From contig JABDGS010000019.1 in assembly GCA_013285915.1 (NCBI GenBank), positions 1 through 47,469 of the forward strand: a stretch of DNA of 47,469 bases. The letters are read 5' to 3'. Source of the DNA: Bacteroidota bacterium. GTDB taxonomy: Bacteria; Bacteroidota; Bacteroidia; Chitinophagales; Chitinophagaceae. The notes beneath the pieces were generated by a model that saw only the letters and a program-made list of their open reading frames with translations, made no database searches and was not told where the DNA came from. Positions 31,907 to 41,553 of this stretch are shown one piece after another; within the stretch, counting starts at the first letter, position 1; the number at the start of each line of letters is the position of its first letter. The translations under genes were made by a program, and so were the position numbers.

Positions 31907-33064
31907 ATGCCACATTATATACAAGCGGGCCAGGTGCCGCACAAACGTCATACACAGTTTCGAAAGCCCAACGGCTCTTTATATTCAGAACAACTATTTA
32001 GCACGGAGGGCTTTAGCAGCGACAGTACGTTATTGTACCATTGCCACCCGCCTACTGTTATTATAAATACCGAAGAGCCTTATGATGTTATGCCGCATGT
32101 TGCCGAAGAAAAGATGCTTAAACACAGAAGTTTTGAAGGCTTTAAAGTATCCCCGGCTGCCGATTTTTTACAAAGCCTCGTGCCTGTATTAGTAAATAAC
32201 GATTGCCATATTGTACTTGCAGCGCCACAGCAAAGCATGCACGGCTATTTTTATAAAAATGCCGATGCCGACGAGATGATTTTTGTACATGCCGGCAGTG
32301 GCAAGCTGCTTACCCAATATGGTGAGCTTGCCTTTGGGTACGGCGATTATTTGGTTATACCGCGGGGCACCATTTACCAAATTACCTTTAACGATGCCGC
32401 TAACAGGTTATTTATTGTTGAAAGCTTTAGCCCTATACGTTACCCAAAAAAATATGTAAGTAAGTGGGGGCAGTTGCTAGAAAACTCACCTTATTGCGAA
32501 AGGGATATACGCACCCCGCAAAATATAACCACTATTGATGAGCAGGGTGATTTTGTTATTAAAACAAAAAAGAAAGGCCGTATGTACCATATACACTATG
32601 GCTTTAACCCGTTTGATGTTGTTGGCTGGGATGGCTGCTGTTACCCGTTTGCATTCAGCATTCATGATTTTGAACCGATAACGGGCCGTGTACACCAGCC
32701 GCCACCAGTGCATCAAACGTTTGAGGCGCACAATTTTGTGGTGTGCAGTTTTGTGCCCAGGTTATTTGATTATCACCCTCAGTCAATACCAGCACCATAT
32801 AATCACAGCAATATTGATAGTGATGAAGTGATATATTATGTTGATGGCGATTTTATGAGCCGTAAGAACGTAACCCGCGGAATGATAACGCTGCACCCCG
32901 GCGGCATTCCGCATGGGCCGCACCCCGGCGCGGTAAACAAAAGTATTGGCGCAAAAGAAACCAAAGAACTGGCTGTGATGGTTGATACCTTTCATCCCCT
33001 TCAACTTACGGTTGAAGCGCTGCAAATTGAAAACCCACAGTATATAATGAGTTGGGCGGAATGA
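31907..33064 (+). CDS. hmgA: Homogentisate 1,2-dioxygenase family protein
   Basis: 385 residues. Cupin-fold Fe(II) enzyme that opens the ring of homogentisate to maleylacetoacetate in Tyr/Phe degradation. Recognised segments are QAGQVPHKRHTQFRKPNG at the start, HVAEEKMLKH, FVHAGSGKLLTQYGELAFGYGDYLVIPRGTIYQI, GWDGCCYPFAFSIHDFEPITGRVHQPPPVHQTFE, NIDSDEVIYYVDGDFMSRKNV and HPGGIPHGPHPG. The His/Glu ligands are in the last two. The protein is shorter than the 430-450 residues of the animal and pseudomonad enzymes, as is usual for bacterial short forms. ATG at 31907. A heptad repeat begins 1 nt after the stop. Confidence 0.9.
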   Translation: MPHYIQAGQVPHKRHTQFRKPNGSLYSEQLFSTEGFSSDSTLLYHCHPPTVIINTEEPYDVMPHVAEEKMLKHRSFEGFKVSPAADFLQSLVPVLVNNDCHIVLAAPQQSMHGYFYKNADADEMIFVHAGSGKLLTQYGELAFGYGDYLVIPRGTIYQITFNDAANRLFIVESFSPIRYPKKYVSKWGQLLENSPYCERDIRTPQNITTIDEQGDFVIKTKKKGRMYHIHYGFNPFDVVGWDGCCYPFAFSIHDFEPITGRVHQPPPVHQTFEAHNFVVCSFVPRLFDYHPQSIPAPYNHSNIDSDEVIYYVDGDFMSRKNVTRGMITLHPGGIPHGPHPGAVNKSIGAKETKELAVMVDTFHPLQLTVEALQIENPQYIMSWAE

Positions 33065-33065
33065 A

Positions 33066-33100
33066 GATCGTGAATCGTGAATCGTCAAACGTGAAACGGG
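33066..33100 (+). repeat. Heptad-phased tandem repeat after hmgA (AATCGTG family)
   Basis: Five exact 7 bp units (GATCGTG, AATCGTG, AATCGTC, then AAACGTG and AAACGGG) begin 1 nt after the hmgA stop, in the sense orientation of hmgA. Related to the lptD, MFS and permease-3 copies. Confidence 0.8.
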
Positions 33101-33124
33101 AGAAACATTAGTAGAGTAAAATTG

Positions 33125-33201
33125 AACGCTGATTGCAAGGATTTTAAGGATATACTGGATTTGTAGACCGCGAAATCATCACAAACCTTTCAATCAGCGT
33201 T
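33125..33201. repeat. 77 bp inverted-repeat element (CGCTGATT type)
   Basis: Perfect 11 bp terminal inverted repeats (AACGCTGATTG and its complement) bracket a 55 bp centre with AAGGATTTTAAGGAT. The general pattern, an inverted CGCTGATT with an AAGGAT core, is seen between genes of many Bacteroidota and looks like a non-autonomous mobile or structural element. It lies upstream of the second sulfotransferase. Confidence 0.65.
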
Positions 33202-33283
33202 GCACGTTTTTTATAAAAGAACTGCAAACTACAATCGGCAATCATTCGTATCTTTCGTTAACTCAAATAAAACCAACACTGCT

Positions 33284-33970
33284 ATGCCACTAAAAGTAAT
33301 TGGTTCTGGTATGGGCCGCACTGGCACCCATACGCTTAAAATTGCGCTTGAACAATTAGGTTTCGGCAAATGTTACCACATGGTTGAACTGCTTAAAAAA
33401 CCTGCAGATCTGGTTTATTTTACCGGCACCGAAAAAGGGGAAAAGGTTGAATGGGATAACCTTTTTAAAGGCTTTCAGTCTGCGGTTGATTACCCGTGCG
33501 CGCGCTACCACAAGCAATTGATGGAAAAATACCCTGATGCTAAAGTGGTGCACACAATACGTGACCCAGAATCGTGGTATAAAAGCGCATCTGAAACAAT
33601 TTTTTGGGCCAGCAAACCATCGCCCGGCAGGATATTTAATATGATGATACGTATGCCGTTTTCTTCCAACATTCGCAAGCGGCTGCCCGTGTTGCAGTAC
33701 AATGGTAGATTGATTGACCTGGAGTTTGGCGATATAAGCAACAAACAGGCAGTTATACAACGTTACAACGATTATAATGAGAAAACCATTGCGAGCATAC
33801 CCAAAGATCGCTTGCTTGTTTATAATGTAAAAGACGGCTGGGCACCTTTATGCAGTTTTTTAGGCGTGTCAGAACCTGCTGAGCCGTTGCCCAGAACAAA
33901 CAGTAAAGAAGAATTTATACAAAACGTGAAGGCTATAAGCAAAGGGGCATCTATACCTGAAACTGCATAG
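33284..33970 (+). CDS. Sulfotransferase family protein (second)
   Basis: 228 residues from ATG 33284 (MPLKVIGSGMGRTGTHTLKIALEQLGF); the frame runs upstream through the intergenic repeat, so this ATG is chosen. The PAPS-binding loop is GRTGTHTLK, and VVHTIRDPESWYKSASETI holds the 3'-phosphate-binding Arg and Ser. The rest is helical (YNDYNEKTIASIPKDRLLVYNVKDGWAPLCSFLGV, with the conserved W-P-L-C end). The acceptor substrate is unknown. No signal peptide. A strong terminator follows. Confidence 0.85.
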   Translation: MPLKVIGSGMGRTGTHTLKIALEQLGFGKCYHMVELLKKPADLVYFTGTEKGEKVEWDNLFKGFQSAVDYPCARYHKQLMEKYPDAKVVHTIRDPESWYKSASETIFWASKPSPGRIFNMMIRMPFSSNIRKRLPVLQYNGRLIDLEFGDISNKQAVIQRYNDYNEKTIASIPKDRLLVYNVKDGWAPLCSFLGVSEPAEPLPRTNSKEEFIQNVKAISKGASIPETA

Positions 33971-33995
33971 CTCAAAAGCGTACAAAAGCTGTATC

Positions 33996-34027
33996 AAAAG
34001 CGTACATATTGTTAGGTACGCTTTTTT
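33996..34027 (+). terminator. Intrinsic terminator after the sulfotransferase gene
   Basis: A 10 bp stem, AAAAGCGTAC and GTACGCTTTT, with a 10 nt loop and a T-run. A second copy of the left arm (CAAAAGCGTAC at 33973) would allow an alternative pairing. Confidence 0.85.
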
Positions 34028-34181
34028 GTTGTGTATTGGTTATCAATCACTAATAAAACTGGTATTTTTTTGGCGGTAACATTAGCGCCGCTTTCATCCC
34101 TTGTAAAGCGCCTTACATGCTTGCTTCAGAAATAAATTTTCTTTTAAACGTGCCTTAACAGGTAAAGGGAGGGTATTTTTC

Positions 34182-36566
34182 ATGTTTAAAAACTACTTGA
34201 TCATTGCATTGCGCAACCTGCGCAAAAACAAAACAACATCATTCATTAACATCATTGGGCTGTCGGCAGGCATGGCGGTGGTTATTTTAATTTGTTTGTG
34301 GCTTTGGGACGAGATCTCATTTGACAAGCAAAACCCGAATAGCAGCCATATTGCCCGGGTAATACAAAATGTAAAAAACAATGGCGGCATTGAAACCTGG
34401 CAGGTTGTGCCAGAACCACTTGCTGAAGAACTTCGTCATAGTTATGCGGCTGATTTTAAAAATGTTGTAATGGCATCGTGGACAGACAGCCACATGCTAT
34501 CAGTTGGCAATGCCAAATTTAACAAAACGGGTGCTTTCTTTGAAGCCGGAGGACCGGCTTTACTTAACCTGGATATGGTTAAAGGCAACTGGCAAGGTTT
34601 AACGGACCCATATTCCATTTTGCTTTCAGCCGCAGTTGCAAAAGCCATTTTTGGAGATACTGATCCTATAAACAGGGTTATTAAAATGGATGGTCAATTT
34701 GACGTAAAAGTAACAGGTGTATACAAGGATTTACCTGTTAATTCATCTTTTGCAGATATAACGTTTATTTCGCCGTGGAAACTTAATCTTGTTGAAAATC
34801 CCTGGATAAAACAACCGGCCAACCCCTGGCGCAGCAATAGCTTTAACCTGTATGCAGAGCTTGCAGATAATGCTGATATGCAAAAAGTCTCGCGCAAAAT
34901 TAAAGATGTAAAGCTGCATTTTATACATAAGGATGAACTGGCGAATAACCCACAGCTTTTTTTATACCCCATGAATAAATGGCACCTGCACAGCGAATTT
35001 AAAAATGGAGTTAATACGGGTGGCAGGATACAATACGTATGGCTTATCGGAATAATAGGTGCGTTTGTTTTATTGCTTGCCTGCATAAATTTTATGAACC
35101 TTAGTACTGCGCGCAGCGAAAAACGCGCTAAAGAAGTTGGTATTCGCAAGGCAGTGGGCTCATTACGGCGCCAGTTAGTACAACAATTTTTTACTGAGTC
35201 AATATTAGTTGCTTTATTGTCATTCATTATATCGCTTGGCATAGTGCTGTTATTGCTTCCTTTTTTTAACAGTGTATCCGGCAAAAACATTACGGTGCCA
35301 TGGGGCGCTCGGGCGTTCTGGCTATCCTGTATTGGGTTTGCGGTAATTACCGGGCTAATTGCGGGTAGCTACCCTGCCTTGTATTTGTCTTCCTTTAAAC
35401 CGGTAAAAATATTAAAGGGCAATTTCAAGGCTGGCAGTTTTGCTGGTATTCCGCGTAAAATTTTGGTAGTATTCCAGTTTAGTGTGTCGGTTAGTTTAAT
35501 TATCGCCACTATTGTTATTTTCCGCCAAATTCAATTTGCAAAAAACCGGCCTGTTGGTTACTCTCGTGATGGTTTGGTTTTGTTGCCCATGCAAACTGCC
35601 GATATACATAATCATTTCGATGCCTTCAAAAATGACCTGCTTGCAACGGGCGCGGTTTTATCTATAGCAGAATCCAGTGCCTCCACTACAAATGTAACTT
35701 CAACTAACTCTGGTTTTGAGTGGCGTGGCAAAGCTACCGGCCAGGCAATTGATTTTCCGAATACAGATGTATCGTACGATTTTGGTAAAACAGTCGGATG
35801 GCAATTTATTGCCGGGCGGGATTTTTCAAAAGCATTTGGTGGCGATACCAAAGCGTTTGTTATAAATGAAACAGCCGCAAAATTTATGGGCCTCCCAAAC
35901 CCCGTAGGTGAAGTAGTGCGCTGGGATGGCGTGCCTTATACCATAGTGGGGGTAATAAAGAATATGCTCGTTGAATCACCTTATGAGCCTGTTCGGCCAT
36001 CATTCTATCACATATCTACGGACCCTCAAAGTTATACCGTTGTAAAACTTAACCCCGCTGCGCCTCCCCATAACGCGCTCGCCCTAATAGAGACGGCTTA
36101 TAAGAAATTCAATACCGATCAACCCTTTGAATACAAGTTTGCAGATGCTGAATATGATAAAAAATTTGGCAGTGAAGAACGAGTGGGAAAGCTTTCAACA
36201 TTTTTTGCTGTATTGGCCATTTTTATAAGCTGCCTTGGCCTTTTTGGCATGGCATCATTCATGGCGGAACAACGTATAAAAGAAATTGGAATTCGTAAAG
36301 TATTAGGGGCATCAACTTTTAACCTTTGGGGGATGCTGAGTAAAGACTTTGTAACCCTGGTGATTATTTCGCTGCTTATTTCGTTACCAACAGGTTATTA
36401 TTTTATGAATAAGTGGCTGTTGCAGTACCAATATCACGCCAATCAACCGTGGTGGATATTTATGAGCGCCTCGGTTGGTGCTTTAACAATAACACTGTTT
36501 ACTGTAAGCTATCAAAGTATAAAGACAGCACTGGCAAACCCTGTAAAGAGTTTGAAGACAGAATAA
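34182..36566 (+). CDS. ABC transporter permease (MacB/FtsX type) 1
   Basis: 794 residues, ATG at 34182 behind a good GGGAGGG. A first membrane helix (NKTTSFINIIGLSAGMAVVILICLWLW) is followed by a MacB-like periplasmic domain. A first FtsX domain with three helices (LACINFMNLSTARSEKRAKEVGIRKAVGSLRRQLVQQFFTESILVALL) comes next, then a second periplasmic domain. A second FtsX domain follows (LAIFISCLGLFGMASFMAEQRIKEIGIRKVLGASTFNLW) and the C-terminus ANPVKSLKTE. The doubled layout makes it a full-size transporter permease. The ATPase is not in this cluster. Gene 4 at 41.8 kb is its closest relative here. The operon with the next two genes is likely. Confidence 0.93.
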   Translation: MFKNYLIIALRNLRKNKTTSFINIIGLSAGMAVVILICLWLWDEISFDKQNPNSSHIARVIQNVKNNGGIETWQVVPEPLAEELRHSYAADFKNVVMASWTDSHMLSVGNAKFNKTGAFFEAGGPALLNLDMVKGNWQGLTDPYSILLSAAVAKAIFGDTDPINRVIKMDGQFDVKVTGVYKDLPVNSSFADITFISPWKLNLVENPWIKQPANPWRSNSFNLYAELADNADMQKVSRKIKDVKLHFIHKDELANNPQLFLYPMNKWHLHSEFKNGVNTGGRIQYVWLIGIIGAFVLLLACINFMNLSTARSEKRAKEVGIRKAVGSLRRQLVQQFFTESILVALLSFIISLGIVLLLLPFFNSVSGKNITVPWGARAFWLSCIGFAVITGLIAGSYPALYLSSFKPVKILKGNFKAGSFAGIPRKILVVFQFSVSVSLIIATIVIFRQIQFAKNRPVGYSRDGLVLLPMQTADIHNHFDAFKNDLLATGAVLSIAESSASTTNVTSTNSGFEWRGKATGQAIDFPNTDVSYDFGKTVGWQFIAGRDFSKAFGGDTKAFVINETAAKFMGLPNPVGEVVRWDGVPYTIVGVIKNMLVESPYEPVRPSFYHISTDPQSYTVVKLNPAAPPHNALALIETAYKKFNTDQPFEYKFADAEYDKKFGSEERVGKLSTFFAVLAIFISCLGLFGMASFMAEQRIKEIGIRKVLGASTFNLWGMLSKDFVTLVIISLLISLPTGYYFMNKWLLQYQYHANQPWWIFMSASVGALTITLFTVSYQSIKTALANPVKSLKTE

Positions 36567-36628
36567 TGACAATCCTCATATCAAACCAATAACACACACT
36601 AAATTATAAACCAACTAAGCTGTTTTTT

Positions 36629-39004
36629 ATGATAAAAAATTACATAACAATTGCGTGGCGCAATTTGATGAAGAGCAAAGTATTTTCATTCATCAACATA
36701 TTCGGGTTAACTACCGGCATAACCGTCTGCATGATGATATTTCTTTTCATCATGAATGAATTTAGTGTCGATAATTTTCATGTGAACGGCAAGAATATTT
36801 ACCGGGTTATGCGCGCGCCTGATCCTTCAAAACCAGGAGTACCCTATGTCTCGGGGCCTTATGCGCCAGCTTTATTGAATGACTTTCCCGGTGAAATAAA
36901 ACAGGCAGTGCGGATATTGATATCAAACGATTTGTTTGTTTTTGAAAACCGGTCGTTTAACGAGAAGAGGGTTTATTTTGCTGACAGCAATTTCTTTTCT
37001 GTATTTTCTTTCCCCCTTGTTAAAGGCAACCCGGCAACAGCACTTAATGATATGGGCAGCGTTGTAATGACCGAAAGTACGGCAAAAAAATATTTTGGCA
37101 ACGCAGACCCGATGGGCAAAATAGTGGAGATTGATAAGGAGAGAAAGCTTAAAGTTACAGGCGTCGCCAGGGACGTACCCTCTAACTCGCACCTGAACTT
37201 TGATATGGTGGTACCCATAGCACACATAGCACGCCAAAAATTTTTTAGTGTTTGGATAAACAACGACAATTTTACTTATGTGCTGCTGGACGACCATGCC
37301 AATAAAGCCAGCCTTGAAAAACGGTTTGCGCCGTTTATGCAAAAATATATGGGTGCGGACATGCAGAGGATGGGCGTAAAATTTACGCTGTCGTTAACAC
37401 CATTGAAAGATATATATTTTGAGGATGCCAGCAGCTTTGATAACGTAAGGCACGGCGATAAAAAAGTGGTGTATGTTTTTTTAAGTATTGCTGTATTGAT
37501 ATTACTTATTGCATGCATAAATTTTATGAACCTTTCAACAATACGGGCGGCGGAACGCAGTAAGGAAGTAGGGCTACGCAAAGTAATGGGGGCACTGCGT
37601 AAAACGCTTGCATGGCAGTTTATTGGTGAATCTGTTTTACTTACAATCATTTCCTGCATCCTCTCTTTAGGTTTACTGCAATTGTTTATGCCGCTTTACA
37701 GTTCCTTGCTGGGCTACAGTATCGCCGTACCTTATAGCACATGGTACCTGTATGCTTTTCTTGGTGGCACCGTAATAGTAGTTGGTTTATTGGCAGGCTG
37801 TTACCCGGCGCTAATACTTTCAGCCTTTTCACCAATTGAGGCGCTAAAGGGTAAACTAAAACTCGGAAAAGCTGGCTCATTTTTCAGGCAGGTATTGGTA
37901 GTAGTGCAGTTCAGTATTTCTGTTTTTCTAATAACGGGTACAATTATTATCAACAAGCAAATGAGTTTTGTAAAAGATAAAAACCTTGGTTATAATAAAG
38001 AACAAACGCTTATAGTACCAATTGACAATGGCGATATTTACAATCACATGGTAAGTTTTAAGCGTGAACTGGAAAACAACCCCAATGTTGCAGGCGTGTC
38101 GCTGATGTCGGGTGAGCCCGGTGGTTTTTTTGATGAGTTTACCTTTGAAGCTGAAGGGCAGGATAACAAGATATGGAAAGCGAGGACCGAGTTCTCTGAT
38201 TTTGAATATGTAAAAACCCTGGGCTTAAAAATTATTGCGGGCAGGGATTTTTCGTCACAATATTCAACAGATACCGCTTCATCGGTTCTTATTAACCGCA
38301 CTGCGGCAACAAGCCTTGGTTTTACGCCAGGCCAGGCAATTGGCAAATGGTTAAAGAATTCAGGGCGTGAAACTGAACGGCGCAGGGTAGTAGGTGTAGT
38401 GGAAGATTTTAATTTCACATCTTTAAAACAAGGTATTGAACCCCTTGTAATATCGCCTTACGATGATAAGAGAGTGGTGCTGGTAAAGCTAAAAGGCGGT
38501 AACTTGGCAAACAATATCGCACTTGTAAAAAATATCTATACCAAAGCTGCACCAGCCTATCCATTTGAATACACTTTCCTTGATCAAAAATTTGATGACC
38601 TATACAAAAAAGACATTCGCCAGCAGCAGATACTAAGTATATTTTCAGGCATGGCTATTATTATCGCATGCCTCGGGTTGTTTGGCTTAGCATCATTTAC
38701 CGCAGCAAAGAGAACAAAAGAAATTGGCGTTAGAAAAGTGCTTGGTTCATCAGTGCAAAATATCATACTGCTGTTATCAAAAGACCTGTTGAAACCCGTT
38801 TTGTTAGCAGCAGTAATTGCCATACCTGTAGCTTATGCGGTGATGAATAACTGGCTTCAAAATTTTGCTTACAGGACAGGGCTACAGTGGTGGGTATTTG
38901 GCCTGGCAGCGCTTATTACCGTGGCTATCGCCATGTTTACTGTAAGTTTTAAAGCGGTAAAAGCTGCAATGGCAAACCCAACGAAAAGCCTGCGCAGTGA
39001 ATAA
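36629..39004 (+). CDS. ABC transporter permease (MacB/FtsX type) 2
   Basis: 791 residues, ATG at 36629. The same doubled layout: helix 1 (LMKSKVFSFINIFGLTTGITVCMMIFLF), a MacB-like periplasmic domain with NSHLNFDMVVP, FtsX domain 1 (ACINFMNLSTIRAAERSKEVGLRKVMGALRKTLAWQFIGES), periplasmic domain 2 and FtsX domain 2 (LGLFGLASFTAAKRTKEIGVRKVLGSSVQNIILLLSKDLLKPVL), ending NPTKSLRSE. It differs from its neighbours clearly enough to be an old duplicate. It sits 62 bp after gene 1 and 38 bp before gene 3. Confidence 0.93.
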   Translation: MIKNYITIAWRNLMKSKVFSFINIFGLTTGITVCMMIFLFIMNEFSVDNFHVNGKNIYRVMRAPDPSKPGVPYVSGPYAPALLNDFPGEIKQAVRILISNDLFVFENRSFNEKRVYFADSNFFSVFSFPLVKGNPATALNDMGSVVMTESTAKKYFGNADPMGKIVEIDKERKLKVTGVARDVPSNSHLNFDMVVPIAHIARQKFFSVWINNDNFTYVLLDDHANKASLEKRFAPFMQKYMGADMQRMGVKFTLSLTPLKDIYFEDASSFDNVRHGDKKVVYVFLSIAVLILLIACINFMNLSTIRAAERSKEVGLRKVMGALRKTLAWQFIGESVLLTIISCILSLGLLQLFMPLYSSLLGYSIAVPYSTWYLYAFLGGTVIVVGLLAGCYPALILSAFSPIEALKGKLKLGKAGSFFRQVLVVVQFSISVFLITGTIIINKQMSFVKDKNLGYNKEQTLIVPIDNGDIYNHMVSFKRELENNPNVAGVSLMSGEPGGFFDEFTFEAEGQDNKIWKARTEFSDFEYVKTLGLKIIAGRDFSSQYSTDTASSVLINRTAATSLGFTPGQAIGKWLKNSGRETERRRVVGVVEDFNFTSLKQGIEPLVISPYDDKRVVLVKLKGGNLANNIALVKNIYTKAAPAYPFEYTFLDQKFDDLYKKDIRQQQILSIFSGMAIIIACLGLFGLASFTAAKRTKEIGVRKVLGSSVQNIILLLSKDLLKPVLLAAVIAIPVAYAVMNNWLQNFAYRTGLQWWVFGLAALITVAIAMFTVSFKAVKAAMANPTKSLRSE

Positions 39005-39042
39005 ATTGTTTCAAAGCCCTTCCTAAACAATAAAATAACGGT

Positions 39043-41466
39043 ATGCTTAAAAATTCAATGCTGGCAAGCTATTTAAAATTTGCCTGGCGCAAGTTAAGAG
39101 CTGATAAAAAAACATCGTTCATCAACCTGTTTGGGCTTACTATCGGTATGGTTGGCTTTTTGCTGATCGTTCAATATGTGTTTTACGAAAAAAGTTACGA
39201 CCAGTTCCAGGCAAACAAAAACCGGCTATACCGTATTGGTGTTGAAATATACAGGGACAATAAACTTAACATACGTTCTGCTATTAATTATCCCGGTGTA
39301 GCATTGACGCTGAAAGCAGAGTTTCCGGAAGTTGAGAAATTTTTGCGGATGACGAGGGAGGCCAGCATTATAGAGATTGGTACAGAGCGTTTTCGCGAGA
39401 ACGACCTGTTTTTTACAGATTCTTCATTCTTTGATATTTTTTCATTTCCGCTTATTGAGGGCAACGGCGCAACAGCTTTAAAAGAACCAAACTCAATTGT
39501 TATATCCTCATCTATTGCTAAAAAATATTTTGGCGGCAGTAAATGTCTTGGCAAACTTGTTAAATGCGAAAATGGATTTATGCATGGCAGTTTTATAGTT
39601 ACGGGTGTTTTTAAAGACCTGCCTCAAAACACCCACCTGCTTGCTAACGTGCTGGTGTCTTTTAGCACTTACAACAACAATCATCCAGGTTATATACAAC
39701 CCTGGCAGTGGCGCGACTTTTATACTTATGTATTGCTAAAGGATAATGCCGATGCAAAATCATTCATCAATAAAATCACCGCTACTGATTTTGTTGATAA
39801 TCACTATAAAGTCTTCTCACAGCTAAACATTAAGCATGCGCTGGTGCCCCAAAAATTAACAGACATCTACCTTTATTCAAGCCTTGCCCACGAAATGAAT
39901 GTGTCCGGCAACGGCCAAATGCTTAAGTTTCTTTTACTGATAGCATTTTTTGTGCTGGGTATGGCATGGATAAATTATACCAATCTTAGCACGGCAATGG
40001 CCATTAAACGAATTAAAGAGATAGGTATACGTAAAGCAATAGGTGCATTAAAGAGAAACCTGGTTATGCAGTTTTTAACGGAAGCACTATTATTAAATGG
40101 TATTGCGCTGTTAACGGCTTTATTGTTGGTCTTCCTGCTTCGCCCATATTTTGTTTCGTTTACCGGCAAAAACATAAGCATGCCGCCTGTTGCATGGGTG
40201 GTGTTGTTTTTCTTTTTGTTTATTGCTGTGTTAGCCAGCGTTGGATACCCCGCCTCGGTTTTATCAAGGTTTGCACCGTTAAAAGCGTTAAAAGGTGAAA
40301 AGCTGGCAGCGTCAAAAGGTGGCTGGCTACGCAAATCATTAATTGTATTTCAATTTTCAATTTCCACAGTTTTAGTTGTTTGCACTGCTATAGTTTTACT
40401 GCAGTTGAAACATTTGCAAAATGCCCCGCTCGGCTTGAATATTGATCAAACGGTGGTTGTAAGGGCGCCATTACCAAATGATTCTGCTGCTTACTCGCGT
40501 TATCTTGTTTTTAAGGAAAAGTTGCTAAGTGATCCCTCTGTAAAAAGCGTGGCAGCTTCACACGTTGTTCCCGGTGACGAAAGCGAATGGACGCCATCGC
40601 TCAGGAAATTTTCAGAAACATCCGCGCTGCCGGGTCAAAGTATAACATGCGATGCCAATGCCGTTGAGCCTGGTTTTATAAAGCAATACGGCATACCGGT
40701 AAAATATGGCCGAGACCTTTCGAAGGAATATGGGGCAGACAACCGCTCAATACTTCTTACCGAAACCGCCTGCCAAAAACTTAACTACTCAAAACCGCAG
40801 GATGCACTAAACCAGCGTCTTTTGATAGTAGGCGATACTTTTACCGTAGTTGGCATTACAGGCGATTTCAGGCATTACAGCATGAAGTATGCAGCACTGC
40901 CCTATGTATTTTTTCAGCGCCCGGTTGAATACAGAAAGTATTCTGTAAAGATATCAGGTGATAATGTTGCAGGAACTATAAGCTATATAAACAATGCTTA
41001 TTTACAGGTATTTCCGCAAAGCACCTTTGAATTTGTATTTGCAGATGACCTGTTTGCAAAACAATACGATAGTGAGAAAAAGACCGGCAGTATTGTTTTT
41101 GTATTTACAACGCTGGCCATAATTATTGCCTGCCTTGGTTTACTGGGGCTTACTATTTTTATTACCCAACAACGCATTAAAGAAATTGGCGTGCGCAAAG
41201 TGCTTGGTGCAAGCGTTGGCAGTATTGTACAATTACTGACAAAAGATTTTTTAAAGCTTGTGGCCATTGCTATAATTATTGCAGTGCCCGTTGCCTGGTA
41301 TTGTATGCACAGCTGGCTGCAGGGCTTTGCCTACAGGATTAATATAGGCTGGTGGCTTTTTGTTTTAGCGGGGTTACTTACAATTTTAATAGCACTGTTA
41401 ACAGTAAGTTACCAGGCTATAAAATCAGCACGCACCAACCCGGTAAAAGCATTGAGGAGTGAGTGA
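39043..41466 (+). CDS. ABC transporter permease (MacB/FtsX type) 3
   Basis: 807 residues, ATG at 39043. Helix 1 KKTSFINLFGLTIGMVGFLLIVQYVFYE, a MacB-like domain with THLLANVLVSF, FtsX 1 (WINYTNLSTAMAIKRIKEIGIRKAIGALKRNLVMQFLTEALLLNG), a second periplasmic domain and FtsX 2 (LGLLGLTIFITQQRIKEIGVRKVLGASVGSIVQLLTKDFLKL), ending NPVKALRSE. It has the most divergent first periplasmic domain of the four. A 347 bp repeat-rich gap separates it from gene 4, in contrast to the short gaps before it. Confidence 0.93.
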   Translation: MLKNSMLASYLKFAWRKLRADKKTSFINLFGLTIGMVGFLLIVQYVFYEKSYDQFQANKNRLYRIGVEIYRDNKLNIRSAINYPGVALTLKAEFPEVEKFLRMTREASIIEIGTERFRENDLFFTDSSFFDIFSFPLIEGNGATALKEPNSIVISSSIAKKYFGGSKCLGKLVKCENGFMHGSFIVTGVFKDLPQNTHLLANVLVSFSTYNNNHPGYIQPWQWRDFYTYVLLKDNADAKSFINKITATDFVDNHYKVFSQLNIKHALVPQKLTDIYLYSSLAHEMNVSGNGQMLKFLLLIAFFVLGMAWINYTNLSTAMAIKRIKEIGIRKAIGALKRNLVMQFLTEALLLNGIALLTALLLVFLLRPYFVSFTGKNISMPPVAWVVLFFFLFIAVLASVGYPASVLSRFAPLKALKGEKLAASKGGWLRKSLIVFQFSISTVLVVCTAIVLLQLKHLQNAPLGLNIDQTVVVRAPLPNDSAAYSRYLVFKEKLLSDPSVKSVAASHVVPGDESEWTPSLRKFSETSALPGQSITCDANAVEPGFIKQYGIPVKYGRDLSKEYGADNRSILLTETACQKLNYSKPQDALNQRLLIVGDTFTVVGITGDFRHYSMKYAALPYVFFQRPVEYRKYSVKISGDNVAGTISYINNAYLQVFPQSTFEFVFADDLFAKQYDSEKKTGSIVFVFTTLAIIIACLGLLGLTIFITQQRIKEIGVRKVLGASVGSIVQLLTKDFLKLVAIAIIIAVPVAWYCMHSWLQGFAYRINIGWWLFVLAGLLTILIALLTVSYQAIKSARTNPVKALRSE

Positions 41467-41472
41467 GGTTGG

Positions 41473-41526
41473 AGACGTAAATCGTCAATCTTGAATGATA
41501 GAGCGTGGGCGTCAATCTTGAACCGG
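41473..41526 (+). repeat. Heptad-phased tandem repeat after permease 3 (AATCGTG family)
   Basis: Units AGACGTA, AATCGTC, AATCTTG, AATGATA and GAGCGTG in 7 bp phase, a 6 bp slip, then AATCTTG again. It starts 6 nt after the stop of permease 3, in sense orientation. Confidence 0.65.
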
Positions 41527-41553
41527 CAAGTTCAGAATGCGTTAAAAATAAAG

